64,000 nt of DNA from Actinomycetes bacterium. Lineage in GTDB: Bacteria > Actinomycetota > Acidimicrobiia > Acidimicrobiales > RAAP-2. Shown here one piece after another: positions 25,062-34,258 of this stretch. The translations under genes were made by a program, and so were the position numbers. Numbering within the stretch: the stretch's first letter is position 1; each line of letters starts with the position of its first letter. The DNA lies in contig JAJYBR010000001.1 in assembly GCA_021778895.1 (NCBI GenBank), positions 292,386 to 356,385 of the forward strand, read 5' to 3'. The notes under the pieces are model-generated. The model did no database searches, was not told where the DNA came from, and was given only the letters and a program-made list of their open reading frames with translations.

Positions 25062-27713
25062 ATGGATCCTCGCGACACGGTGTGGTGGCGTCGGCCCCGA
25101 CGGGCCGACACCACCGCGCTCGAGCTGCTGATCGGCGTCCCCCTCGTCCTCTTCGTCGTCCCGACGCTCCTGGGGCACCCGCCGGTGGCCTGGGACAATC
25201 TCCTGCAGAACTACCCGCTGCGGGTGCTCACCGGCGAGATCCTGCGCTCGGGCCACCTGCCGCTGCTCAACCCTCTGGCCGACAGCGGCACGCCGCTGCT
25301 CGGCGGAATGAACGCCGGCTCCTTCTTCCCGCTGACGCTGCTGTTCGTGATCCCGGCTCCCCTGGCGATCTGGGCCCTGACCCTGATCGTCGTGTACGCC
25401 GGCGCGAGCGTGGGCCTGTTCGCGCTCCTGCGCGGGTACGGCGTGACCACGTGGTCCGCGGCGGTGCCGGCGCTGCTCTACGCGGTGACCGGGGCGATGA
25501 ACGGCCAGATGATCCACCTCGGGGTGGTCGAGGGCTTCGCGCTCCTGCCCTGGTACATGCTGTGCCTGGAGGTCCTGCACCGGCGCATGGGTGAGGAGGG
25601 CGCAGGCCTGCGCCGCCTGGTGCCGCCGGTGCTCGGCGTCGCCGTCGTGTGGGCGCTCACGACGCTGTCGGGCGAGCCGCGGGCCATCGCCGACATGGAG
25701 CTGCTCGGCCTGATCGTCATCGTCGCGCGCGTGCTCGTCCCGGGGCGCGCCGCGTCGCTCGCCGCGCGTGCCCGCTGGGTGGGAGCCAATGCCGTGGGCA
25801 TCGTGTGGGGCTCCCTGATCGGGCTGGCCCAGCTGCTGCCCGGCTGGGCGGTCATCACCGAGTCCCAGCGCACGCATCTCAGCTACTTCTTCTTCGGGTC
25901 CGGGTCCCTGGCGGTGCGCTGGAGCCTCCTGTGGCTCCTGCCCGACGCACTGGGGGGCAACGGCGTTCTTGGCCAGCCGCGGTTCTTCGCCAACTACAAC
26001 CTCCCCGAGGTCACGGGCTACGTCGGGCTGGCGGCCTGGAGCGCCCTGATCGCGTTCTGCCTGCGCCGCCGCCGGGGCGGCTGGGGAGCCGGTGACCGGC
26101 CCTTCGGCCTCTACGTGGCGGTGGCACTGGTCGGCGCGTTCGCCACCTGGGGATCGTTCACCCCGCTCGGCCGCCTCTACTGGTGGCTGCCCCTGTACGG
26201 GTCGACGCGGCTGCAGAGCCGCAACGTGATCCTGGTGGACCTGGCACTGCTGGTGCTGCTCGGCTGGTGGCTCGACCAGGCGGCCCACGACGCGCCCGCG
26301 GGTGCCCGGTCGCGCGCGCGCCGGATGATCGTCGCGCTGCCGGCCCTGGCCGCCGTGGTCGGCCTGGTCACCGAGCTGGTGAATCCCGGTGCGCTGGAGC
26401 GCTGGATGGGGGCGAGCGGGTCCGCGGTGGCCCACGCGGTCTCGGGCCGGCCGCTGGCCATCGTCGGTCTCGTCGTCGCGGTCGCCCTGCTCGCGCTGCT
26501 GGTGCGCCGGGACCGCTCGGCGCGGTGGCGCCGCGCTCTGCTCGCCGTGATCGTCGCCGACGCGGGTGTGTTCGCGGTGTTCTCGACCACGGGCCTGGTC
26601 TCGGGCCACGTGCCGGTGATGCCCAGCCGGGCGCACGCCGTCGAGTACCTGGGGTCCTCGGGCCGCTTCGCCCTCGTAGACCCGACCGGCGCGCACGGCG
26701 ACCTCTACGACCGCCTGGGTGTCCCGAACGTCAACGTCTTCACCGGGCTGGCCTCGGTGCAGGGCTACGGCTCGCTGATCGACTCGCTCTACGGTCGCGT
26801 CACGGCCACGCACCCCCTGTTCAGCCTGAACGCCTGCCAGCTGGCTCACGGGACCTTCCGGCAGCTGCGCCTGGCGACTGTCGTCGTGGCGGCCGACCAG
26901 CTCTCCACGCCCCAGGCCGGGTCCTCGACCCGGGCGCTGACGTGCGTGGCTCCCCGAAGCGCGCACCAGATCGAGCTGGCCTTCGGCCAGATGCTGCCGG
27001 TGCGCACGATCGAGCTGGCGAGCATCGCGTCGCGGACGGTCTCGACGGGAGTGGTCACCGTCCGCCTGCTCGATGCCCGGGGTCGGCCCTTCGGCCCGGC
27101 CCGCGAGCTCGTCGGTCGCTCGGCGATGAGCTTCGACTTCGCCGGCGTCTCGCGTGCTGCGGCCGGGGTGGAGGTGAGGGCGCCCACAGGTGCACGCGTG
27201 GACTCGGCGCTCGTCGTGCCGCGAGGCGCGCACGCCACGACGCGCCAGCTGGTGACGCACTTCCAACAGGCGCTGTCGTGGCCGGCGTGGCACCTCGTGC
27301 GCACGCAGGGGACGGTCGCCTACTTCCACGCCTCGAGCGTGCGGCCACCCGTGTGGCTGGCCCGGGCCCCCGCGGGATCGCGGGTGCGCTCGGTCACCGA
27401 CACGCTGTGGGGCGAGACCGTCGCCCGGGTCGACGCGACCGGGACTCTGATCCTCAAGCGGTCGATGACCTGGATCCCGGGCTGGCGTGCCAGTGCGACG
27501 AGCTCGGAGGGATCGCGCACGATCAGCCTGCACGTGGTGCGCTCCGGACTGATCCAGCAGGTCACGTTGCCCCCGGGGTCCTGGACCGTGCGCTTCACCT
27601 ACAGCGCGCCGCACCTGCGCGCCGGACTGGTGGGCTCGGCGCTCGGGATCGTCGCGTGGATCGGCGCGCTCCTCTGGTGGCGCCGCCGGCGCCCCGGTAG
27701 GGTACGGACGTGA
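25062..27713 (+). CDS. Large multi-pass membrane protein, YfhO-like (putative GT-C type)
   Basis: The 883-residue product has many hydrophobic helices in its first ~490 residues (LLIGVPLVLFVVPTLLG, FFPLTLLFVIPAPLAIWALTL and others). A largely soluble part of about 370 residues follows, then a last membrane helix (SALGIVAWIGALLWW) and a basic end. The extracytoplasmic motif WDNLLQNYPLR followed by GHLPLLNPLADSGTPLLGGMN resembles the YfhO (DUF6541-like) family of membrane proteins, related to GT-C glycosyltransferases and linked to cell-envelope glycosylation. The substrate cannot be told. It starts at ATG 25062, 20 bp after pnp, and ends overlapping the dapB start by four bases. Confidence 0.72.
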   Translation: MDPRDTVWWRRPRRADTTALELLIGVPLVLFVVPTLLGHPPVAWDNLLQNYPLRVLTGEILRSGHLPLLNPLADSGTPLLGGMNAGSFFPLTLLFVIPAPLAIWALTLIVVYAGASVGLFALLRGYGVTTWSAAVPALLYAVTGAMNGQMIHLGVVEGFALLPWYMLCLEVLHRRMGEEGAGLRRLVPPVLGVAVVWALTTLSGEPRAIADMELLGLIVIVARVLVPGRAASLAARARWVGANAVGIVWGSLIGLAQLLPGWAVITESQRTHLSYFFFGSGSLAVRWSLLWLLPDALGGNGVLGQPRFFANYNLPEVTGYVGLAAWSALIAFCLRRRRGGWGAGDRPFGLYVAVALVGAFATWGSFTPLGRLYWWLPLYGSTRLQSRNVILVDLALLVLLGWWLDQAAHDAPAGARSRARRMIVALPALAAVVGLVTELVNPGALERWMGASGSAVAHAVSGRPLAIVGLVVAVALLALLVRRDRSARWRRALLAVIVADAGVFAVFSTTGLVSGHVPVMPSRAHAVEYLGSSGRFALVDPTGAHGDLYDRLGVPNVNVFTGLASVQGYGSLIDSLYGRVTATHPLFSLNACQLAHGTFRQLRLATVVVAADQLSTPQAGSSTRALTCVAPRSAHQIELAFGQMLPVRTIELASIASRTVSTGVVTVRLLDARGRPFGPARELVGRSAMSFDFAGVSRAAAGVEVRAPTGARVDSALVVPRGAHATTRQLVTHFQQALSWPAWHLVRTQGTVAYFHASSVRPPVWLARAPAGSRVRSVTDTLWGETVARVDATGTLILKRSMTWIPGWRASATSSEGSRTISLHVVRSGLIQQVTLPPGSWTVRFTYSAPHLRAGLVGSALGIVAWIGALLWWRRRRPGRVRT

Positions 27714-28495
27714 TCCGCGTCGCCGTCATGGGAGGCTCCGGGCGCATGGGGCAGACGATGGCGGCGGGCCTGGCGGCCCTTGACGACGTCACCGTCGTGG
27801 CGCTGATCGACAGGCACCCGCCGGCGATCGACGTCGGTGCCGCGTTCTTCGCCTCGCTCGACGACCTCGCGCCCGACGCTGTCGACGTGGTCGTCGACTT
27901 CTCCAGCCCGGCGGGCGTGCGCGACTCGGCCCGGTGGTGTGCCGACCACGAACGTTCCCTGGTGGTGGGCGCGACGGGACTGGGCGACGACGAGCGCCGG
28001 GAGCTCGAGCGCGCCGCCGCGGTCGCCGCGGTCGTCGTGGCGCCGAACTTCTCGGTCGGCGCGACCCTGGTCGAGCGCTTCGCCGCCCAGGCGGCGCCGT
28101 ACTTCGACCGGGTCGAGGTGATCGAGCTGCACCACGACCGCAAGGTCGACGCACCCTCGGGGACGGCGATCGCCACGGCCCGGGCGATCGCGCGGGCCCG
28201 CGAGGAGGCCGGCCGCACGACGGCGCCGGATCCGACCGAGCGCTTCACGGTGCCGGGGGCCCGGGGCGCCGAGGTCGCGGGGGTGCCGGTGCACGCCGTG
28301 CGCCTGCCCGGACTCGTCGCGCACCAGGAGGTCCTGCTCGGTGCTCCCGGCGAGGGGCTCACCTTGCGCCACGACACCTTCGACCGGGCGAGCTTCGTCG
28401 CCGGGGTGGCCCTGGTGCTGCGCCACCTGCCGTCGCGCGGCCTGGTCGAGGGCCTCGCGCCCTTCCTGGGCGGCGATGGCTCGCCGGTGCCCTGA
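27710..28495 (+). CDS. dapB: 4-hydroxy-tetrahydrodipicolinate reductase
   Basis: DapB reduces HTPA in lysine and diaminopimelate synthesis. The 261-residue protein has the dinucleotide-binding GGSGRMGQTM, VDFSSPAG, VVGATGL, and the catalytic ELHHDRKVDAPSGTA. GTG 27710 overlaps the stop of the membrane protein upstream. dapA follows 12 bp later. Confidence 0.95.
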   Translation: MIRVAVMGGSGRMGQTMAAGLAALDDVTVVALIDRHPPAIDVGAAFFASLDDLAPDAVDVVVDFSSPAGVRDSARWCADHERSLVVGATGLGDDERRELERAAAVAAVVVAPNFSVGATLVERFAAQAAPYFDRVEVIELHHDRKVDAPSGTAIATARAIARAREEAGRTTAPDPTERFTVPGARGAEVAGVPVHAVRLPGLVAHQEVLLGAPGEGLTLRHDTFDRASFVAGVALVLRHLPSRGLVEGLAPFLGGDGSPVP

Positions 28496-28507
28496 TAGGT
28501 TCGAGTC

Positions 28508-29404
28508 GTGAGCGATCCACGCTTCGGGCGGGTCGTCACCGCCATGGTGACGCCCTTTGACGCGTCGGGGGCCGTCGACATCGCCGTCGCTGTCGACCTG
28601 GCCCGGTTCCTCGTTGCCGAAGGGTCCGATGGCCTGGTGCTGGCCGGATCGACGGGTGAGGGCAGCGCGCTGTCCGACGACGAGAAGCTGACCCTGTTCG
28701 CGGCGGTGGCCGAGGCCGTCACCGTCCCGGTGCTGGCAGGGACCTCCGGGTCCGACACCGCACGGGCCGTGGACCTGACGCGACGGGCGTCCAGCACCGG
28801 GATCTCGGGGATCCTGGCCACGACGCCGGCCTACGCACGGCCCAGCCAGGCCGGGATCGCCGCCCACCTCGGGGCGATGGCCGACGCCACGTCGCTGCCG
28901 GTCATGCTGTACGACATCCCGTCGCGCACGGGACGCAAGATCGCCTCGGCGACGACCGTCGCGCTGGTGAGGAGCCAGTCCAACATCGTCGCCTTGAAGG
29001 ACGCGTCGGGCGACCTGGTGGCGGCGGCCCACACGGCAGCGGTCCTGGGCGCGGGATTCGACCTCTACAGCGGAGACGACAGCCTGACGTTGCCGTTCCT
29101 GGCGGTGGGCGCGGTCGGCGTAGTGTCGGTCGCCGCGCACTGGGCGGGACCCGAGTTCGCCGAGATGGTGGGCGCGGCGGTGGCCGGCGACTGGGCGCGG
29201 GCGCGGGCGGTCAACGAGCGGCTCACGGCGAGCTACACCTTCGAGTCCAGCGAGCAGGCGCCGAACCCGATCCCGACCAAGGCGGCCCTGCGCGCTCTCG
29301 GCCGGGCGGTGGGACAGTGCCGCTGGCCGCTCGGACCCGCGGACGACGCGGTCGACCACGCGGCGGCCCGTGTCGTCCAGGAGCTGGGCGATCTCCGTGG
29401 CTAG
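28508..29404 (+). CDS. dapA: 4-hydroxy-tetrahydrodipicolinate synthase
   Basis: DapA condenses pyruvate with aspartate semialdehyde. The 298-residue TIM-barrel protein shows VTAMVTPFD, GSTGEGSALSDDEK, the active-site Tyr135 in MLYDIPSRTG and the Schiff-base Lys164 in VALKDASGD, then YSGDDSLTLPFLAVGAVGVVSV. The GTG 28508 start suits the family. Its TAG lies inside the start region of rnj. Confidence 0.95.
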   Translation: MSDPRFGRVVTAMVTPFDASGAVDIAVAVDLARFLVAEGSDGLVLAGSTGEGSALSDDEKLTLFAAVAEAVTVPVLAGTSGSDTARAVDLTRRASSTGISGILATTPAYARPSQAGIAAHLGAMADATSLPVMLYDIPSRTGRKIASATTVALVRSQSNIVALKDASGDLVAAAHTAAVLGAGFDLYSGDDSLTLPFLAVGAVGVVSVAAHWAGPEFAEMVGAAVAGDWARARAVNERLTASYTFESSEQAPNPIPTKAALRALGRAVGQCRWPLGPADDAVDHAAARVVQELGDLRG

Positions 29405-31055
29405 ACGCCCGGTCCGGATCACGTTCCTCGGTGGCCTGGGGGAGATCGGGCGCAACTGCCTGGCCATCGAGCAAGCGGGTCGCATCGTCGTGGTGGACGC
29501 GGGACTGATGTTCCCCGAGCCCACGATGTATGGCGTCGACCTGATCCTGCCGGACTTCCGTTGGCTCATCGAGCGCCGCGACCGCGTCGACGCCGTGATC
29601 CTGACCCACGGCCACGAGGACCACACCGGGGCGCTGCGCTACCTGCTCCACGACGTGCGCGTCCCCCTGTACGGGTCGGCCATGACGCTGGGCCTGGCCC
29701 GCCACCGGCTCACCGAGGCGCAGATGTCGGGCCAGGTGACCTTCGTCGAGGTGGCCGACGGTGAGCGCCGGCCGATCGGGCCCTTCGAGGTCGAGTTCAT
29801 CCCCGTCACCCACTCGGTGCCGGGCGCCCACGCGCTGGCCTTCCGCACCGACGCCGGGATCATCGTCCACTCGGGGGACTTCAAGCTGGACTCCACGCCG
29901 ATCGACCAGCGGCGCTCGGACATCGCCCGCTTGGCGGCCCTGGGGAGCGAGGGGGTGACCTTGCTCCTGGCGGACTCGACCAACGCCGAGGAGCCCGGCT
30001 TCGTCGCCTCCGAGCGCAGCGTCGGCGTCACCCTGCGGCGACTCTTCCTGGAGCGTCCCGACCAGCGCATGGTGGTCGCGTGCTTCGCCAGCCACCTGCA
30101 TCGCGTCCAGCAGATCATCGACGTGGCGCGCGAGCAGGGTCGCCGGGTGGCCCTGATGGGCCGCTCGATGGAGGCCAACGTGAAGCTGGCTCGGCGCCTG
30201 CACCAGCTGAAGGTGGACGCCGGTGACCTCATCGACCTCGAGCTCGTCGACTCGATCGACCCGGGCTCGGTCTGCGTGATCTGCACCGGCAGCCAGGGCG
30301 AGCCCATGGCCGCGCTGACCAAGCTGTCGCGCGGGGACGGGCGCATGGTGCGCCTCGGCGACCACGACACCGTGATCCTCAGCTCGCACCCCATTCCCGG
30401 CAACGAGTGGTCCGTGGGCCGGGTGATCGACGACCTGCACCGCCTGGGCGCCGAGGTCATCGACTCGTCGCGCGAGGCCGTGCACGCTTCGGGGCACGCG
30501 CGCCAGGGCGAGCTGCGCTGGCTCCACCAGCTCTTGGCCCCCCACAACTTCATCCCGATCCACGGCGAGTACCGCCACCTGGTGCACCACGCGGCGCTGG
30601 CGCGCACCATGGGACTGGGTGGCAAGCACGTGGTGATCTGCGAGGACGGCGACCAGGTGGACGTGGGGGCCGACCTGCACCGCTCGGGGCGGGTCCCGGC
30701 CGGCCTGCACTACATCGACGGCTCGGCCGGCGACCTGGACGAGCGCCCCCTCGAGGAGCGCCGCATGCTGGCCGAGTTCGGCGTCGTGATGGTCAGCGCC
30801 GCCGTCGACGCCGCCCAGCGCCAGATCGTCCAGCCGGTGCGCGCCAGCGCGCGCGGGTGGTTCGACGGCGAGGGCGACCGCGACATCCTGGCCGCGATCG
30901 TCGAGGCGGTGCGTGACGCGCTCACCGAGGCGGTGGCCGGCGGTGACGTCGACGAGGCCTCCCTCACCCGGACCGCGCAGCGGGTCACCGGCCGCCTGCT
31001 CGGCCAGCGCTACCGGCGCCAGCCCGTCGTGCTGGCCGCCATCACGGTCGTCTAG
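29397..31055 (+). CDS. rnj: Ribonuclease J
   Basis: RNase J is a metallo-beta-lactamase/beta-CASP nuclease that processes and degrades RNA from 5' ends. The 552-residue product starts at GTG 29397. It reads ITFLGGLGEIGRNCLAIE, the metal-binding THGHEDHTGAL, THSVPGAHALAF, VHSGDFKLD and ADSTNAEEPG. The beta-CASP part has ICTGSQGEPMAALTKLSRGD and ASGHARQGELRWLHQLLAPHNFIPIHGEYRH. Location just after dapA is the typical actinobacterial one. Its last bases overlap the convergent siderophore-interacting gene. Confidence 0.95.
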   Translation: MARRPVRITFLGGLGEIGRNCLAIEQAGRIVVVDAGLMFPEPTMYGVDLILPDFRWLIERRDRVDAVILTHGHEDHTGALRYLLHDVRVPLYGSAMTLGLARHRLTEAQMSGQVTFVEVADGERRPIGPFEVEFIPVTHSVPGAHALAFRTDAGIIVHSGDFKLDSTPIDQRRSDIARLAALGSEGVTLLLADSTNAEEPGFVASERSVGVTLRRLFLERPDQRMVVACFASHLHRVQQIIDVAREQGRRVALMGRSMEANVKLARRLHQLKVDAGDLIDLELVDSIDPGSVCVICTGSQGEPMAALTKLSRGDGRMVRLGDHDTVILSSHPIPGNEWSVGRVIDDLHRLGAEVIDSSREAVHASGHARQGELRWLHQLLAPHNFIPIHGEYRHLVHHAALARTMGLGGKHVVICEDGDQVDVGADLHRSGRVPAGLHYIDGSAGDLDERPLEERRMLAEFGVVMVSAAVDAAQRQIVQPVRASARGWFDGEGDRDILAAIVEAVRDALTEAVAGGDVDEASLTRTAQRVTGRLLGQRYRRQPVVLAAITVV

Positions 31056-31810
31056 TCGCGCTCGGGCTCGCCGTTGTCGGCGTTGTGGCGCCCGGCGCGC
31101 CAGTAGGACTTGTGGCTGATGGCCGCCTCGGGCAGACCGCGTGCCGCCAGGGCCGCGCGCAGCGCGCGGGCGACGCCCGCTTCGGCAAAGACGTAGGCGT
31201 GCCCGTCGCCCGGAGGCAGCTCGACGGCGGTGAGGGCGCTGACCAGGCCGGTGGGATCGCTCGCTGAGCGATCACGCCGGTCGACGAAGATCCCGGTGAC
31301 TCCGAGGCCGGGATCGAAGGCCGCCGTCACGGCGTCGGCGTCGTCGGGGATCTCCAGCACGAAGATGGCGCGCCCCGGCGTCTCGATCGACTCGGCGAGC
31401 CGGTAGGCGGCGGCCAGGGCGGTGAGGTCGCCGACGAACAGGTGCCAGGGGGCCCCGGCCGCCAGACCGATCTTGCCGCGCGGCCCCACCACGTCGACGT
31501 GCTGGCCCTCGACTGCCTCGCGCGCCCAGGTGGACCCCGGGCCCTCGTGGGCGACGCTCACCCACAAGCCGAAGCGATGGGTGCTGGCGTCGGCCCAGCG
31601 CACGCTGTAGCGGCGACGGGTCGCCCGCTCCCCGTCGCGCACGCGGACCATGACGTCGCGCCCGGGCTCGCCGACCAGTCGGGGATCGCCGTGCAGGACG
31701 ATCTCGCGCAGCGAGGGGCTGAGCTCGCGCGTGCCCACGACGTTGCAGCGGTCGGCGTGAACGCCGAGACGGGCGGCCAGATCGAGGGTCGAGCGGTGCG
31801 CGGGAGGCAT
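31052..31810 (-). CDS. Siderophore-interacting FAD-binding protein (ViuB/SIP family)
   Basis: SIP proteins are NAD(P)H- or ferredoxin-dependent ferric-siderophore reductases. The 252-residue product has an FAD-binding barrel with TRRRYSVRWADAS (the R-x-Y-S/T flavin motif) and GPGSTWAREAVEGQHVDVVGPRG. The SIP C-terminal domain has HLFVGDLTALAAAYRLAES, AYVFAEAGVARALRAAL and the terminal KSYWRAGRHN, which is diagnostic of the family. ATG lies at 31810. It is divergent from ftsK across 56 bp and convergent with rnj. No siderophore gene or iron-box is seen near it. Confidence 0.88.
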   Translation of the reverse strand: MPPAHRSTLDLAARLGVHADRCNVVGTRELSPSLREIVLHGDPRLVGEPGRDVMVRVRDGERATRRRYSVRWADASTHRFGLWVSVAHEGPGSTWAREAVEGQHVDVVGPRGKIGLAAGAPWHLFVGDLTALAAAYRLAESIETPGRAIFVLEIPDDADAVTAAFDPGLGVTGIFVDRRDRSASDPTGLVSALTAVELPPGDGHAYVFAEAGVARALRAALAARGLPEAAISHKSYWRAGRHNADNGEPERD

Positions 31811-31866
31811 TGGTCCAGCCTACGAGGTTGCGCGAGCAGGCGACTCGTGCTCAGTAGGTTGGAGTC

Positions 31867-34218
31867 GTGGTCGCAGCCCGGCACGCCCGTTCGAAGCCGC
31901 CCGTGCGGCGCACGCGGTCGACACCCGCACCCCGCTGGGCCCGCCACCGGCGCGATCTCGTCGTGGTGGCCGTGGCCCTGGTGGCCGTCCTGATAGCGCT
32001 GGCCGACATCGGCGCGCTCGGGCCCGCCGGGAGGGTGCTCGACGCCGGGGCGGGCCTGGTGCTCGGTGTCGGCCGCTTCGTCGTGCCCCTGGCCCTCGCG
32101 GGCGTCGTCGTGGGCTCCCTGATGCCCTCCCGCGAGTTCGACGCCGTGCGCGTGGGTTGGGGCATCGTGGTCGGCCTCGTCGGGGTGAGCGGTCTCGGGG
32201 ACCTGGCGGGAGGCCGTCCCGGGTGGTTTGCCACCCGGTCGGCGCTGTCGAGTGCGGGCGGCTGGCTGGGTGTGGGCGTCGGCGGCGGCCTCGACCGGGT
32301 GGTCGGCTGGATCGGGGCGCTGGTCATCCTGATTGCCGTCGTCGTCGTAGCGGTCGTGCTGGTCACGGAGGTGTCCCTGGCCACTCTCGGCCGCACGCTG
32401 GCGCGCGGCTGGCGCGGCGTGCGATCGGGTGTGCGTCGCCTGAGCGCCATTCGCGTGCCTTCCGAGAAGACCGCGGCGCGCGACGCGTCGTCGACGCGCG
32501 CGAGCGATGACGTCGAGATGCGCGAGGCACTCCTCGCGGAGCCTGATCCTTGGGAGCCGCCGCTCGACGAGTCCATCGAGCCAGAGCCGGCCGCTCCCGT
32601 CGTCGACCCACCGCGCGTCGAGGCCGCCACCGGCGCCCCGCTCCCGCCCGCGGCCGCCGAGCCGCCGCACCCGCCGGCGAGCGAGTCGTGGGGTCCGCCG
32701 ATCCAGCAGCCGGCGGGGACGCCCTGGCAGTTGCCGCCGCTCAGCCTGCTCGGGCGCACCCGGGAGCAGCGGGCTGACCGGGGGGCGGTCGAGCGGGCGG
32801 GGGCCGAGCTGGTCGAGGCGCTGGCGGCCCACGGGGTCGAAACGACACTCGTCGGCTTCACCGTCGGTCCCACGGTCACCCGCTTCGAGCTCGAACTCGG
32901 CCCGGGAGTCAAGGTGTCACGCGTGACGTCGCTCAACCGCGACATCGCCTACGCGATGGCCACGCCCGACGTGCGCATCCTGGCCCCGATCCCGGGCCGC
33001 TCGGCCATCGGGGTGGAGGTGCCGAACCGTACGCGGGCCCTGGTGGCGCTCGGTGACCTGGTGGCGACCGACGAGGCCCAACGGGCGCGTCACCCGCTCG
33101 ACGTGCCCATCGGGCGCGACATCGCCGGACGCACGGTCATCGTCAACCTCGCCGCCATGCCGCACGTCCTGATCTCGGGAGCGACGGGGGCGGGCAAGAG
33201 CTCGTGCATCAACGCCCTCGTCACCTCGCTGGTCATGCGCGCGAGCCCCGAACAGGTCCGCCTGGTGCTCATCGACCCCAAGCGGGTCGAGATGAGTCAC
33301 TACCAGGACCTCCCGCACCTGATCGCCCCCGTCGTGGTGGACGCGAAGAAGGCGGCCGGCGCGCTCACCTGGGCGGTGCGCGAGATGGAGCGGCGCTACG
33401 ACGTCCTGGCCGAGGCCGGGGTCCGGGACATCGCGGGCTATCACGACGCGGTGGAGCGGGGCGATCTCGTCGTCGAACCGACGTCGGCCGAGATGGTGGC
33501 GTCGGCCATCGGAGACCCCAGCCTGGCGGGTGCTAGCCCGCGCGCCGCCGAGGTGCTGCCCTTCATCGTCGTGGTCGTCGACGAGCTCAACGACCTCATG
33601 ATGGTGGCGGCCCGCGACGTGGAGGAGTCGGTGGTACGCATCGCCCAGATGGCCCGGGCGGTGGGCATCCACTTGGTCCTGGCGACCCAGCGACCCAGCG
33701 TCGACGTCATCACGGGCGTCATCAAGGCCAACATCCCGAGCCGCATGGCCTTCGCCGTGTCCTCGCTGGCCGACAGCCGTGTCATCTTGGACCAGGCTGG
33801 CGCCGAGCGCCTGATCGGCAAGGGGGACATGCTCCTGGTCACGGCCAGCTCGAGTGTCGCTCGCCGCATCCAGTCGCCCTGGGTCTCGGAGGCCGAGGTC
33901 CAGCGGGTGGTGGCCTTCTGGCGGGCCCAGGGCGGGCGCCGAGAGTCGGTCGTGGCCTTCGACGGCGACGTCGAGCGCGGGCCGTCGAGCGGCGGTGACG
34001 ACGACGACGAGCTGGTGCGCCAGGCCCGCGACCTGGTGCTGCGGACCCAGTCGGGCTCGACCTCGATGCTCCAGCGCAAGCTGCGCGTCGGCTTCGCCCG
34101 CGCCGGCCGGCTGATGGACCAGCTCGAGATCGAAGGGGTGGTGGCGGCGGGCGACGGATCCAAGGCGCGCCGCGTGCTCCAGACGTTCGACGAGTACTAC
34201 GGCACCCCCGGGCGCTGA
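31867..34218 (+). CDS. ftsK: DNA translocase FtsK/SpoIIIE
   Basis: This septal motor pumps chromosomal DNA during division. The 783-residue protein has about four membrane helices in the first ~170 residues, a Pro/Ala/Glu-rich linker, and then the motor. Walker A lies in LISGATGAGKSSCINAL near residues 438-446. RLVLIDPKRVEMSHYQDLPHLIAPVVVD and the Walker B VVVDELNDLMM near 570 follow, and LATQRPSVDVITGVIKANIPSRMAF. The C-terminal gamma winged helix (GSTSMLQRKLRVGFARAGRLMDQLEIEGVV) recognises KOPS-like sites. The start is GTG 31867. Confidence 0.95.
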   Translation: MVAARHARSKPPVRRTRSTPAPRWARHRRDLVVVAVALVAVLIALADIGALGPAGRVLDAGAGLVLGVGRFVVPLALAGVVVGSLMPSREFDAVRVGWGIVVGLVGVSGLGDLAGGRPGWFATRSALSSAGGWLGVGVGGGLDRVVGWIGALVILIAVVVVAVVLVTEVSLATLGRTLARGWRGVRSGVRRLSAIRVPSEKTAARDASSTRASDDVEMREALLAEPDPWEPPLDESIEPEPAAPVVDPPRVEAATGAPLPPAAAEPPHPPASESWGPPIQQPAGTPWQLPPLSLLGRTREQRADRGAVERAGAELVEALAAHGVETTLVGFTVGPTVTRFELELGPGVKVSRVTSLNRDIAYAMATPDVRILAPIPGRSAIGVEVPNRTRALVALGDLVATDEAQRARHPLDVPIGRDIAGRTVIVNLAAMPHVLISGATGAGKSSCINALVTSLVMRASPEQVRLVLIDPKRVEMSHYQDLPHLIAPVVVDAKKAAGALTWAVREMERRYDVLAEAGVRDIAGYHDAVERGDLVVEPTSAEMVASAIGDPSLAGASPRAAEVLPFIVVVVDELNDLMMVAARDVEESVVRIAQMARAVGIHLVLATQRPSVDVITGVIKANIPSRMAFAVSSLADSRVILDQAGAERLIGKGDMLLVTASSSVARRIQSPWVSEAEVQRVVAFWRAQGGRRESVVAFDGDVERGPSSGGDDDDELVRQARDLVLRTQSGSTSMLQRKLRVGFARAGRLMDQLEIEGVVAAGDGSKARRVLQTFDEYYGTPGR

Positions 34219-34258
34219 GACGGCGAAGGGAGGCGCGGCGCCGACCTACGCTGCCTAG

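Noticed and set aside
25038..27614. 858-codon minus-strand frame
   Set aside because: Antisense to the YfhO-like gene; no hydrophobic pattern or domain of its own.
27945..27960. CGAACGTTCC resembling an SOS box inside dapB
   Set aside because: The half-sites have no 4-base spacer, and it lies within a coding region.
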